From NCBI GenBank assembly GCA_964598225.1, contig CAZRBG010000013.1, positions 33,416-97,415 on the forward strand: a stretch of 64,000 nucleotides of DNA, given 5' to 3'. Shown here piece after piece: positions 9,466-17,095 of the stretch (positions are counted from its first letter, which is position 1; each line of letters opens with the position of its first letter). The notes beneath the pieces are model-generated. The model did not search any database. It was given only the letters and a program-made list of their open reading frames with translations, and was not told the DNA's origin. The position numbers and the translations under genes were made by a program. Source of the DNA: SG8-4 sp964598225 (lineage in GTDB: Bacteria; Planctomycetota; Phycisphaerae; Sedimentisphaerales; Anaerobacaceae).

Positions 9466-10896
9466 GCCTTTCCATTAACACTGGTTTTTCTTGGCCCGAT
9501 TATAGTCAATGTCTATGCCAGGAGCCGAGGCGATGACTATCCCAATCTGGCTTTGGGTAAAGAGTCCTATATGGTTCGCCTTCAGGACAACCTTCCTCCT
9601 GCTTCAAACGGGAACGATGGTAATCTGGCTACGGCAGTAAGGAGTACTCCCCGCACAATCGACGCCTACTGGGAAGTGGACCTCGGACAGGAATATGCAG
9701 TTGATCGCGTCAGAGTGATTCCCGACAGCGGCTTTGAGGATCGAATGACTCACACTGTCGTCAGGTTGTTTGACGGGGAACACACGTCCGTTTACAGCAG
9801 GCACATGGATAGTATTCCGCGGCAGATTTTTGATGTTTGGTGCGGTGGCCCGCGAAGGGCTCGATATGTGCGAGTGGGGCTGGAGAATAAGGAACGCTCG
9901 ACACCCGCCGGCGCGTCCAGTTGGGATACATATATAGGCATAAAGGAAGTCGAAGTCTTCGGCAAGGAATCTGCCGAAATAGGGTTGTTTTCATTTGAGG
10001 CCTCGTCATCCCGAATAAGCAGCGGTGAATCAGTCACGTTCAACTGGGCGGTGGCCGATATCACTGAACTGAAGCTGTATCCGGATCCGAATATTGATCT
10101 ACTACATTCCCTGACGGATGTTCTGGGCGTCGGATCGATTACAGTCTTCCCTGAACAATCTACCGAGTATTTGCTGGTGGCTGAGAATACTTTTGGAGTC
10201 TATGTCAAAGCCGCCTCAGTAATAGTCGATGATGTGCCGCTATCGGTATGTATCAACGAGATCATGGCTCGGAACCGCCAGACTCTCAAAGACGGCTACG
10301 GGGATTATTCGGATTGGATAGAGATTCATAATCCTTCCGACATTGAAGTGGAGATGGCAGGATGCGGACTTAGCGACAAACCTGATAATCCGATGAAGTG
10401 GATATTCCCCGATGTCAAGATACCGCCTCACGGCTATCTGATTGTGTTCGCATCGGGAGACAAGGAACTTGATGAGCCGAATGATCCCGAAGGGTATCTC
10501 CATACAAACTGGAAGCTGGACGCAAATGGCGAAACTGTGGTCTTGACAGCTCCGGATGGTGTGACTGTTCTGGACGCGATTGTGAACTATCCGGCCCAGC
10601 GTGCGGATCTTGCCTACGGTCGGGATATGCAGGCAGGCATGGCCCTGCTGGAAGCTCGCATCAGTATGCATTTGTCGGCGCGCGGAACGCTTAGCCCGGA
10701 AAACAACGCTGCCCGTCTGGCCATGCGAATGGAAGAGATACAGGACAGTCTGATTGCCGAATGCGCTCGCTGGGGCTACCAAACACCCCAGAGTTGGATC
10801 AACGCTGCTGAGAATATTTACAACAACCTTTTCCCGGACCGTACGGCACAGTTGCTGGGTTATCTTCGAGCAAAGGGGTGGTACTCTGCGAGGTAG
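9466..10896 (+). pseudogene. Discoidin / lamin-tail / CotH protein remnant fused to Gfo/Idh tail
   Basis: The reading frame that carries the Gfo/Idh C-terminus continues without a stop into unrelated sequence. It has an F5/8 type C (discoidin) domain (NLALGKESY to KEVEVFG), an Ig-like stretch (SSGESVTFNWAVAD), and a lamin-tail domain (VCINEIMARNRQTLKDG, YSDWIEIHNPS, DANGETVVLTAPDG). It ends with the tail typical of CotH-kinase proteins (WINAAENIYNNLFPDRTAQL). The CotH kinase domain that normally sits between lamin-tail and this tail is missing, so this gene too seems to have lost its middle, here in frame. An ATG at 9346 could start translation within the Gfo/Idh tail, but no signal peptide results. 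Whether any product is made is doubtful. Confidence 0.7.
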
Positions 10897-11159
10897 CCGT
10901 CAATGATGCTTCAGAAGAAAAACAGTGCTATATTGACGTCATCATACAATATGTGATAGTCTGCTGAAATAGCTGATAGGATTCTCTTAATCCCCAAAAA
11001 ACAGCAACAAGACACAAGAAAGCATAAGCAGAACGCTGAGAAGACGCGATCCCTTAGAACGCAGTGGTTTCGGGTCGTTCTCATTAGCATTACTGCCGGT
11101 GATTTATGGTTAAACGGCCGAGATACCCAAGTTGGATTCTCTGATAGGAGCTAACAATC

Positions 11160-12332
11160 ATGAGCAGTCGATTCAATCGAAGAGATGTTCTCAAACTTGC
11201 AGCGGGTGCGATGATCCCGGCAGTTGAGGCGGGTGGTTTTGAGGTGATCCGGTCTTCCTCTGGAAACGCCATGCCTTCGTATCTGCACAGATACGAAGAC
11301 CTCTACGCCAAGGATCCGCGGCGTGCTGCATTAGCGTGGTTTGCGGACGCGGACTTCGGGCTTTTCATGCACTACGGCTTATACAGCCTTCTGGGTCGAG
11401 GTGAATGGGTTATGTTGCGCGAAAAAATACCGGTCAAGGAATACATGAAACTAAAGGACAGGTTCGCCGCTGATAATTTCAATCCGGATTTTATTACGGA
11501 TATGGCGCTGGAAGCTAAAATGAAATACGTCAACATCACTTCGCGTCATCATGACGGTTTCTGTCTCTTCGAGACAAAAGAGCATGATTATCACAGTATG
11601 GCCTCGCCTGCAAAGCGGGACCTGATCGGCGATCTGGCACAGGCATGTCAGAAGAAAGGACTGGGCCTGTTTCTCTATTATTCATACGCTGCAGACTGGT
11701 GGCATCCTTACTTCTATGCACGTGAGGCCGGCTGGAAAAATGCCCGACCTGCCTACGAATCGCCACCGGAGCGGTACAAATGGCGGAAAGATGAAGATTT
11801 TCAGATATACGTAGATTATGTCCACGGGCAATTGCGTGAGCTTCTGACGAACTACGGACCTATTGCGGGGATATGGTTTGATCCTATTATGGGATTCTAC
11901 AGCAGGCCGGATCTATTCCCCATGGAAGAAACATATGCCCTGGTGCGCTCGCTCCAGACTCAGGTACTGATCTCATTCAAACAGGGAGCCACAGGCACCG
12001 AAGATTTTGCCGCCCCCGAGCGTTCCGGGCATTCACTTGCCAATCGGCTCGAGAATCCAAAGCATCGTAGAGTGGCCGAACACGCCTGGGAGCAAAACAA
12101 AAATAAACATAACGAAATATGCGACACGCTGCAACCCCGCATCTGGGGTTACAGAAAGGCGGACGATGAGAAACACCTCGATGCCGATGAAGTGTTGAAA
12201 CGGCTGCACGCTGCGAAAGACAGAAATTGCAATCTTCTGATGAACACAGGTCCCCTGCCCGACGGTTCCATACATCCCGTGGATGTTGAGACTCTGCGAA
12301 AAGTCGGCCGGACTTTACACAATAAGCTTTAG
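11160..12332 (+). CDS. Alpha-L-fucosidase, GH29 family, Tat-exported
   Basis: The protein begins with a twin-arginine-like signal (FNRRDVLKLAAGAM). The GH29 catalytic barrel follows: DFGLFMHYGLYS with His71, the SRHHDGF motif at about 129-134, and GIWFDP where Asp241 matches the GH29 nucleophile. The family hydrolyses terminal alpha-L-fucose from glycans by a retaining mechanism. The start has an upstream GGAG. At 390 residues it lacks the C-terminal beta-sandwich of longer fucosidases, common in bacterial short forms. The gene ends right beside a truncated group II intron, so some C-terminal loss cannot be excluded, though LLMNTGPLPDG near the end is conserved. Confidence 0.9.
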   Translation: MSSRFNRRDVLKLAAGAMIPAVEAGGFEVIRSSSGNAMPSYLHRYEDLYAKDPRRAALAWFADADFGLFMHYGLYSLLGRGEWVMLREKIPVKEYMKLKDRFAADNFNPDFITDMALEAKMKYVNITSRHHDGFCLFETKEHDYHSMASPAKRDLIGDLAQACQKKGLGLFLYYSYAADWWHPYFYAREAGWKNARPAYESPPERYKWRKDEDFQIYVDYVHGQLRELLTNYGPIAGIWFDPIMGFYSRPDLFPMEETYALVRSLQTQVLISFKQGATGTEDFAAPERSGHSLANRLENPKHRRVAEHAWEQNKNKHNEICDTLQPRIWGYRKADDEKHLDADEVLKRLHAAKDRNCNLLMNTGPLPDGSIHPVDVETLRKVGRTLHNKL

Positions 12333-12334
12333 AG

Positions 12335-12745
12335 ACAGAGGTCGGCTTCAAAGATCGGTCCAATTACCAGCAGTGCGGCCATTTGCGCCACCCGGTCCCG
12401 AATCGCCGGCATGCCGAGCGGCCGCTGGCCGCCGCCGTTGCTCTTGGGGATCCATACACGAAGGAGGCGCAACGAAACGTAGATTTTGTTTCGCAACTCC
12501 TCCTGCAGCTTTGCCAATCACGGCCCCACACCTTCAGTTTCGATCTAGTCGAATGTAACTCGGTCCACACCCGGTGCACCACTGTTGGCACGACAATGTT
12601 TATACGCCTGCCAGAGCACACCTCGACGGTAGACCTTGTCCCAAAGACTGTAGAAACGATAGTTGGGTTCGGCTTTGGCTTTTGCCTGTAACGCCTTCTG
12701 CAGCTTCTGAACTGTTTTAAGCAGAGTTGGTAGACTCATCGTCAA
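12335..12745 (-). pseudogene. Group II intron reverse transcriptase/maturase, 5' fragment
   Basis: Reading on the minus strand from 12745 gives the N-terminus of a group II intron-encoded protein: YRFYSLWDKVYRRGVLWQAY, NSGAPGVDRVTFD, LAKLQEELRNKIYVS, RVWIPKSNGGGQRPLGMPA, RDRVAQMAALLVIGPIFEAD. Two in-frame nonsense codons interrupt it: TAG at 12545-12547 after VTFD (family residue Q) and TGA at 12518-12520 (family residue W, before LAKLQEE). The gene then stops abruptly after FEADL, so the palm with the YADD active site, the maturase and endonuclease domains are absent. It is dead and lies tail-to-tail with the fucosidase gene. Confidence 0.88.
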
Positions 12746-13241
12746 TCCCTGCGGCTCTTGCCGCTTCCATGCGTTTATTCTAAAGTAGGGCCCCTTTCCT
12801 CGACCTCCATTACGAGGCGTCTATGGTACTACGGGCCCATCCGCCATCTGCCTGGGCCGCCACCGGCCCTCACGGGTTTGGCGTTGGCTCTGTAGGCACC
12901 CTGGCAGACTTCCCTTGTTGAACATCAAATCTGTCCCATGCGTGCTGCCACCAATACCCCGGCAGAACCGCAGGATGCGTTTCTCACCTCTTCTCCTGCG
13001 ACGACGGCCTTCCCTGTTGTTGTGGCGGGTCGGCTTCTGCGGCAACGTTTTCAGGGCCTGCTCGGTGTTCACTGCGCGTTGCGGCCTGCATGGCCTGCTG
13101 ACTCCCTAGAGGAGCCTTTTCTTGGAGTGCTTCAGCCCATTTGTCACCTCCTGATCCGCCCCAAGTACTTCCGGCTGGGACGAGCACGGCCGGTCGGGAT
13201 TTCCACCGGAGGATTCAATGTGCCTTGCAAGGCACACACAA
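12746..13241 (-). ncRNA. Probable 5' ribozyme part of the degraded group II intron
   Basis: The roughly 500 bases upstream of the maturase fragment are GC-rich, non-coding and rich in short self-complementary segments on the minus strand. Group II introns place their domains I-III here. A GTGTG compatible with the GUGYG 5' end lies at about 13235-13241 on the minus strand, and GGGGCCCTAC just before the maturase resembles the usual upstream segment. The 3' half (domains V-VI) is absent because the element is truncated. The boundary is approximate; a covariance-model search was not possible. Confidence 0.45.
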
Positions 13242-13492
13242 CAAGGACGATTACCCCGACAAATCAGCTTGTCAGCAACGGAGATTTGATCCGAGTGTGC
13301 TGTTTTCACAGAACTGTTGACGAATGTTTTGTCCTTGTCAATTAACGATTTATGAGGTTGGCTGAGATGCAATAGAGAGACGACCAAGCGTCAAAAAAGC
13401 GCTTCTGTTGCAAATTCTGTTGCAGATTGCAGGCCCAGGTTAATCCATTTAACTAACCCAAGTTACGGAGTTGTAGGAAAGTAAAAAAATAT
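13242..13492. other. Intergenic region between intron remnant and FetB-like gene
   Basis: No gene could be supported. It contains CTGTTGCAAATTCTGTTGCA at 13405-13424, which resembles the 3' coding end of the integrase near 36.36 kb, so it might be scar from a lost integrase, but the match is too short to claim. Confidence 0.3.
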
Positions 13493-13516
13493 GGTTCATT
13501 CGGTTAATGCGTAGGT
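13493..13516 (+). repeat. Solo MITE terminal repeat
   Basis: These 24 bases match the left terminal repeat of the two 187-bp MITEs in this window with one mismatch (C to T in the CATCCGG part). No second terminus or MITE interior is recognisable on either side. It is probably the end of a decayed or deleted element, lying just downstream of the damaged FetB-like gene. Confidence 0.65.
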
Positions 13517-13545
13517 TGACTTAGCGCTGCTGAATGCATCTCATT

Positions 13546-13929
13546 TTAGCGAAGCAACACCCATCTAATCCCTGCCTCTCTGAAGACAGATACCTTGAGT
13601 ATGCCATAGTGGTCGAATGCCAAATGCATAGTCAGGCGAATTCCGAGTACAACTATTACTGCTGTTCCTGAAAATATTGCGATCATTATTGCAATTTGGT
13701 ACTTGATTGCCGTCATTGGTTCGGCCCCACCGAGGATAACGCCGGTCATCATTCCCGGTAGCGATACCAATCCGATAGTTGCCATGGTAGCTACAGAAGG
13801 CGCCAGCGCCGCCTGACAAGCTTCGGTTACGAAAGGACGGACGGCTTCATGCAGCAGAGCGCCCAGAGGCAGGGCTAACAGAAGATAAAATAGAGTAAGC
13901 TGCCAAAGAGCGATATCCTGAACGTTCAT
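13546..13929 (-). pseudogene. FetB-like ABC transporter permease with internal in-frame deletion
   Basis: The product is 127 residues, half the usual length of about 250-260 for FetB (UPF0014). Residues 1-28 (NVQDIALWQLTLFYLLLALP) are a normal first membrane segment. The sequence then jumps to the conserved C-terminal part (ALAPSVATMATIGLVSLPGMM, GAEPMTAIKYQIAIMI). About 130 residues covering several helices are missing, with the frame kept. Intact FetB pairs with FetA to export or handle iron. The start overlaps the ATPase stop in an ATGA, so they are translationally coupled. Labelled pseudogene because most of the membrane domain is lost; a short functional form is not excluded. Confidence 0.75.
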
Positions 13930-14588
13930 CCCTGCCCTACTTCGCCGTGGTTTTTCAGTTGCACTATATTGTCGCTAAATGCGAAGCTGTCGATGTCATG
14001 GGTTACCACCAGGGTTGTAAGATTAGTTTGTGAACGCAGGTGCTCTCCAAGGACTCTCTTGCTTCGCACGTCAAGCGCTGATGTGGGTTCATCCAACAAC
14101 AGAATGGGTCGATCCAGGAGGATCGCCACGATCAGCGCAATTCTCTGTTTCTCGCCGCCTGAGAGCTTCAAGACACCCTTGTCGAGTAAGTCATCGTCGA
14201 GGCCGAACAAGTCCATAAGACCAGTAAGTTTGTCAAGGTTATCTCTCAAATGGATGTTTGCGCGGTAATGAAACGGTCTCTTAACATTCTGACGCACAGT
14301 TCCCCAGGCGAGATCAGGTTCCTGCGCCACATAAGCGATTTTCCGCCTAAGGTACCAGACTGTTGTCGACGTAAGATATTTGTCGGTAACGGCTATTGAG
14401 CCGGTTTCAGGGATTACCAGGCCGAGGAAACACTTCAAGATTGTAGATTTGCCACAGCCGGATGGACCTGTAACGAGGACTTTCTGCCCTGTTGCGATTT
14501 CAAGCGAAAAACTCTCCAGAACTTTACTGCCATCGAAAGTCAAGGATACATTCTCGGCTTTTAACGCGGTTTCGCTGGAATTATCCAT
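13926..14588 (-). CDS. ABC transporter ATP-binding protein, FetA-like
   Basis: A single complete ATPase domain of 220 residues: Walker A GPSGCGKST near residue 40, Q-loop in VAQEPDLAWG, signature LSGGEKQR, Walker B ILLLDEPTSALD, and the switch histidine in VVTHD. Its partner is the FetB-type permease that follows with an ATGA overlap, so the pair likely handled iron or another small solute at the inner membrane. Because the permease has lost its middle, the ATPase may now be an orphan. It is transcribed divergently from the response regulator gene, and the Pho-box-like repeats between them sit much closer to the regulator. Confidence 0.88.
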   Translation of the reverse strand: MDNSSETALKAENVSLTFDGSKVLESFSLEIATGQKVLVTGPSGCGKSTILKCFLGLVIPETGSIAVTDKYLTSTTVWYLRRKIAYVAQEPDLAWGTVRQNVKRPFHYRANIHLRDNLDKLTGLMDLFGLDDDLLDKGVLKLSGGEKQRIALIVAILLDRPILLLDEPTSALDVRSKRVLGEHLRSQTNLTTLVVTHDIDSFAFSDNIVQLKNHGEVGQG

Positions 14589-14773
14589 GATAAGCAGTAT
14601 CGTCGGTTATGACCTTCTCGTCAAGAGCGATTGAGTCCGGACCGAATTCCTACAATAAAGATTTGCTCGCATGTATTACAGCTAAAGAGCATCCGTTTGC
14701 AAAGTACGTATGTAGTCGGCCGAGAGGACCCGACCCTTACGGCAATAATGTCGGGTAAAAAGCATACAAATTT

Positions 14774-14817
14774 CTAACCAAAACCTAACATTGCGCTAAC
14801 ACTCGAAGACAATAATG
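14774..14817 (+). promoter_or_regulatory. Pho-box-like promoter of the response regulator
   Basis: Three hexamers CTAACC (14774), CTAACA (14785) and CTAACA (14796) occur at an exact 11-bp period, the spacing of PhoB/PhoP sites, where each repeat sits on the same face of the helix. About ten bases after the last repeat is AATAAT (14811-14816), a good -10 match. The start codon follows at 14849. PhoB family regulators often bind their own promoter; this arrangement suggests autoregulation. Assignment to phosphate control is inferred from spacing and motif, not shown. Confidence 0.7.
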
Positions 14818-14848
14818 TTTGAAAAACTGAGCATAGACAGGATCGATC

Positions 14849-15532
14849 ATGAGCAGAGAGCAAATTCTTGTAGTGGATGACGAAGAAGATATCCTCGAAC
14901 TGGTTCGGTATAATTTTGACAGAAACGGCTATCAGATTGAGACAGCCACTTCGGCTGAGGAAGCCCTCGCGAAGATAAGAAGGAAAACGCCCGACCTTAT
15001 AATCCTCGATTTGATGCTTCCGGACATTGACGGATTGGAAGTTTGCAAAAGACTCAAACGCGACACCAAAACTCAGCATGTTCCAATTTTAATATTGACA
15101 GCAAAAAGCGAAGAGGCCGATATTGTTACCGGCCTTGAACTTGGCGCCGAAGATTATGTTGCCAAACCATTCCGCCCGAAGGTCTTGATCGCAAGAGCGC
15201 GCAGGCTTCTGCGAAGAGCCGTTAGTCAAGACCTGGAAAGGCCGCCGGTAACAATACGGGATTTGGCTATAGATCCCGCACGCCGTGAAGTTATTGTCAA
15301 AGGAACTCCAGTACACCTCACCTTCACGGAGTTCAACATTCTCTACACTATGGCGAAGCAGCCTGGATTGGTCTTCACAAGATATGACATCGTAGATAAG
15401 GTGCATGGCGAAGACTACCTTGTTACGGAGCGGGCGATCGACGTGCAAATAGTATCTTTGCGTCGCAAGCTCGGTTCCTGCGGCAACTATATTGAGACGG
15501 TAAGAGGTGTTGGTTATCGTTTCAGGGACTGA
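14849..15532 (+). CDS. OmpR/PhoB-family response regulator
   Basis: Residues 1-120 form a receiver domain with the acidic pocket DDEED at 10-14, phospho-acceptor Asp54 in LILDLMLPDIDG, the conserved Thr84 and Lys106 (VAKPF). Residues 130-227 are a winged-helix DNA-binding domain ending in IETVRGVGYRF, typical of the OmpR/PhoB subfamily. No histidine kinase is adjacent, so it is an orphan here. Its own promoter and three other promoters in the next 12 kb carry 11-bp-period repeats, so it is the likely regulator of the neighbouring TonB system. PhoB is the best guess among subfamily members but sequence alone does not separate it from other OmpR-type regulators. Confidence 0.9.
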   Translation: MSREQILVVDDEEDILELVRYNFDRNGYQIETATSAEEALAKIRRKTPDLIILDLMLPDIDGLEVCKRLKRDTKTQHVPILILTAKSEEADIVTGLELGAEDYVAKPFRPKVLIARARRLLRRAVSQDLERPPVTIRDLAIDPARREVIVKGTPVHLTFTEFNILYTMAKQPGLVFTRYDIVDKVHGEDYLVTERAIDVQIVSLRRKLGSCGNYIETVRGVGYRFRD

Positions 15533-15538
15533 TTGACA

Positions 15539-15609
15539 GTGTGACGGTTTGACTGTTTGACGGTTGCGCCGCCACACCGCCACACCACCACAGCGTCGCA
15601 CCGTCACAC
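15539..15609. repeat. Inverted repeat with tandem GCCACACC units after the regulator gene
   Basis: A perfect 10-bp inverted repeat (GTGTGACGGT at 15539-15548 and ACCGTCACAC at 15600-15609) encloses short tandem units of the form CCACACCG and GACGGTTTGACTGTT. It begins a few bases after the regulator stop codon. It could form a transcript-ending stem, but there is no T-run, so a simple low-complexity repeat is as likely. Confidence 0.5.
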
Positions 15610-15799
15610 CGTTTAAGATGAGGCTGCAATTTTTATATGAAACTCATTGCGTCCTCATAAGCACCTAACAAAATTCCCTATGATTGCATTTAAGTGATTC
15701 GAGAGAATCATAGTGAACCCATAAGGATTTATGTCTTGGTAAATGCAAAAATAAGGAATTAATTCAGTTGTCACTTTCAATTTAGATGGAGGTATCGAC

Positions 15800-16612
15800 A
15801 TGGCTAAGAGTATGGAGACACGCAAATCGAAAGCTTTTACTCTGATAGAGCTTTTGGTAGTAATCGCTATTATTGCGGTACTGATGGGAGTATTGATGCC
15901 CGCTATGCGAAAGATCAAAGAAATAGCGAGAGAAACAATCTGCAGATCGAATCTTAGGAACGTGGGATTGGCCGTGGCTTTGTATTTGGATGACTACGAT
16001 CGCAAGATCCCTGACACCGGCAGTTCGAATGGATTCTTGTGGGTTGATGAAGATGGCGATTTCCGCAAACCCGGCTCTGGAGGCGGCACTTATTGGGGCA
16101 CCTTCTATCAGGATTATATCAAGGAGACAAAGATATTTGGGTGCCCGAGCCTTCAGCGAGTTCCGCGATTAATATACAATTATGACAACTTTCCCGACCC
16201 ATCGGAGCTTATTCAGCATGCTGCGTTCGGCCTCAATCATCACATGAGAGCCAGAGGCCGTAATACGAACACCATATTCAGGCTTTCGGAGTTTATCTAT
16301 TGTCTGGACCATGCCGAGCCGAGGCCGGACGGCAGCAGCAGCGATTGCCTTCATAACAACGACACGCCCGGCAAAATGAATCTGACGAGTTACCGCGAAG
16401 GCGGCGGCCGCTCATTCAGCTACAGACAAATCTTCAGGCACAATATCAGATTCCCGGATCCTTACAAAACGGGAGGGAGAACCAACGTTCTATGGCTGGA
16501 CGGGCACGTGAGTCCCATTGAAGAAACCACAGGAGATGATGTTCCGTCAAGATGGTACACGGGCGATAGACCCAAGCAAACAAGCACAAGTCTGGCAAGC
16601 GCTCGCAACTGA
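15800..16612 (+). CDS. Type II pseudopilin
   Basis: The N-terminus KAFTLIELLVVIAIIAV is a class III prepilin signal, cleaved here after Ala rather than the usual Gly (KA/FTLIE), followed by a hydrophobic helix. The C-terminal half carries RTNVLWLDGHV, the DG part of the H-X9-DG region. The ATG follows GGAGG at good spacing. The large secreted discoidin protein lies downstream on the same strand, matching the pseudopilin-cargo arrangement seen elsewhere in this window. The non-Gly residue before the cleavage site may weaken processing by PilD. Confidence 0.85.
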   Translation: MAKSMETRKSKAFTLIELLVVIAIIAVLMGVLMPAMRKIKEIARETICRSNLRNVGLAVALYLDDYDRKIPDTGSSNGFLWVDEDGDFRKPGSGGGTYWGTFYQDYIKETKIFGCPSLQRVPRLIYNYDNFPDPSELIQHAAFGLNHHMRARGRNTNTIFRLSEFIYCLDHAEPRPDGSSSDCLHNNDTPGKMNLTSYREGGGRSFSYRQIFRHNIRFPDPYKTGGRTNVLWLDGHVSPIEETTGDDVPSRWYTGDRPKQTSTSLASARN

Positions 16613-17095
16613 ATCGATCCCACTCAAGAATTCTTGAGAAAAGAAGTATCTGACGTAGCAGAGAAATGACAATCATTCAAATAAGGAAAGGAGGTAAGCT
16701 GCAAAATTAACTTGTCAGAATCCCCTATATGGATATGGAATCCTCGGGGCAAGCTAAATAGCATCAAATATAGAGACACATCTGTTTCTGATGTATAGAG
16801 GATGAAAAGCTCTGACCTTGTCGCGATTCAAATGAAAGAGGCAGGCAGGCGGTCAACCTGGAAAGCGATCCGCCGGCCCACCGAAGTCCGGATGAGGATA
16901 GTTTATCCTCTTGTCCGATCAGTCTCTATTCTATCATTTCGACCGGTTTTGGTGCAACAAATTTAGCGGTATTGTCCAAATTCGCTGTCCTGTGTAGTGG
17001 GATTCAAATCAGTCTCTGTCGGAGAATATGACAGAAAGAACGTGGAAAACTAATGGAACGAAAAATGAAGAGAATAGTTTAGCTTAAGGAGTATT
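16613..17095 (+). other. Long leader region of the secreted discoidin gene
   Basis: No gene found in about 480 bases. It holds a perfect 16-bp palindrome CTCAAGAATTCTTGAG (16623-16638) and a strong hairpin with 7-bp stem and 3-base loop (16894-16910) flanked by TCCGGA and GTCCGA. An orphan AAAGGAGG at about 16687 has no open frame behind it. A structured 5' leader is possible, but it fits no riboswitch class I know. Confidence 0.4.

Noticed and set aside
12984..13187. Minus-strand frame of 67 codons in the intron region
   Set aside because: It lies in what is best read as group II intron RNA; composition is low-complexity and no motif is seen.
13405..13425. CTGTTGCAAATTCTGTTGCAG, close to CTGTTGCAAAACTGTTGCAG at 36356-36375, as possible attachment sites
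   Set aside because: The second copy is coding sequence of the integrase C-terminus, so the likeness more likely reflects a lost integrase end than an att site; too short to decide.
15650..15680. CCTAACA before the 15.8-kb pseudopilin as a further Pho box
   Set aside because: Only one hexamer is present; no second one lies 11 bases away on either side.
16866..16910. GATCCG...GAAGTCCGGATGAGGATAG resembles the 3' part of an FMN (RFN) riboswitch
   Set aside because: The 5' half of the RFN consensus and the GGTG/AATTCC core are absent, and the downstream gene has no flavin link.
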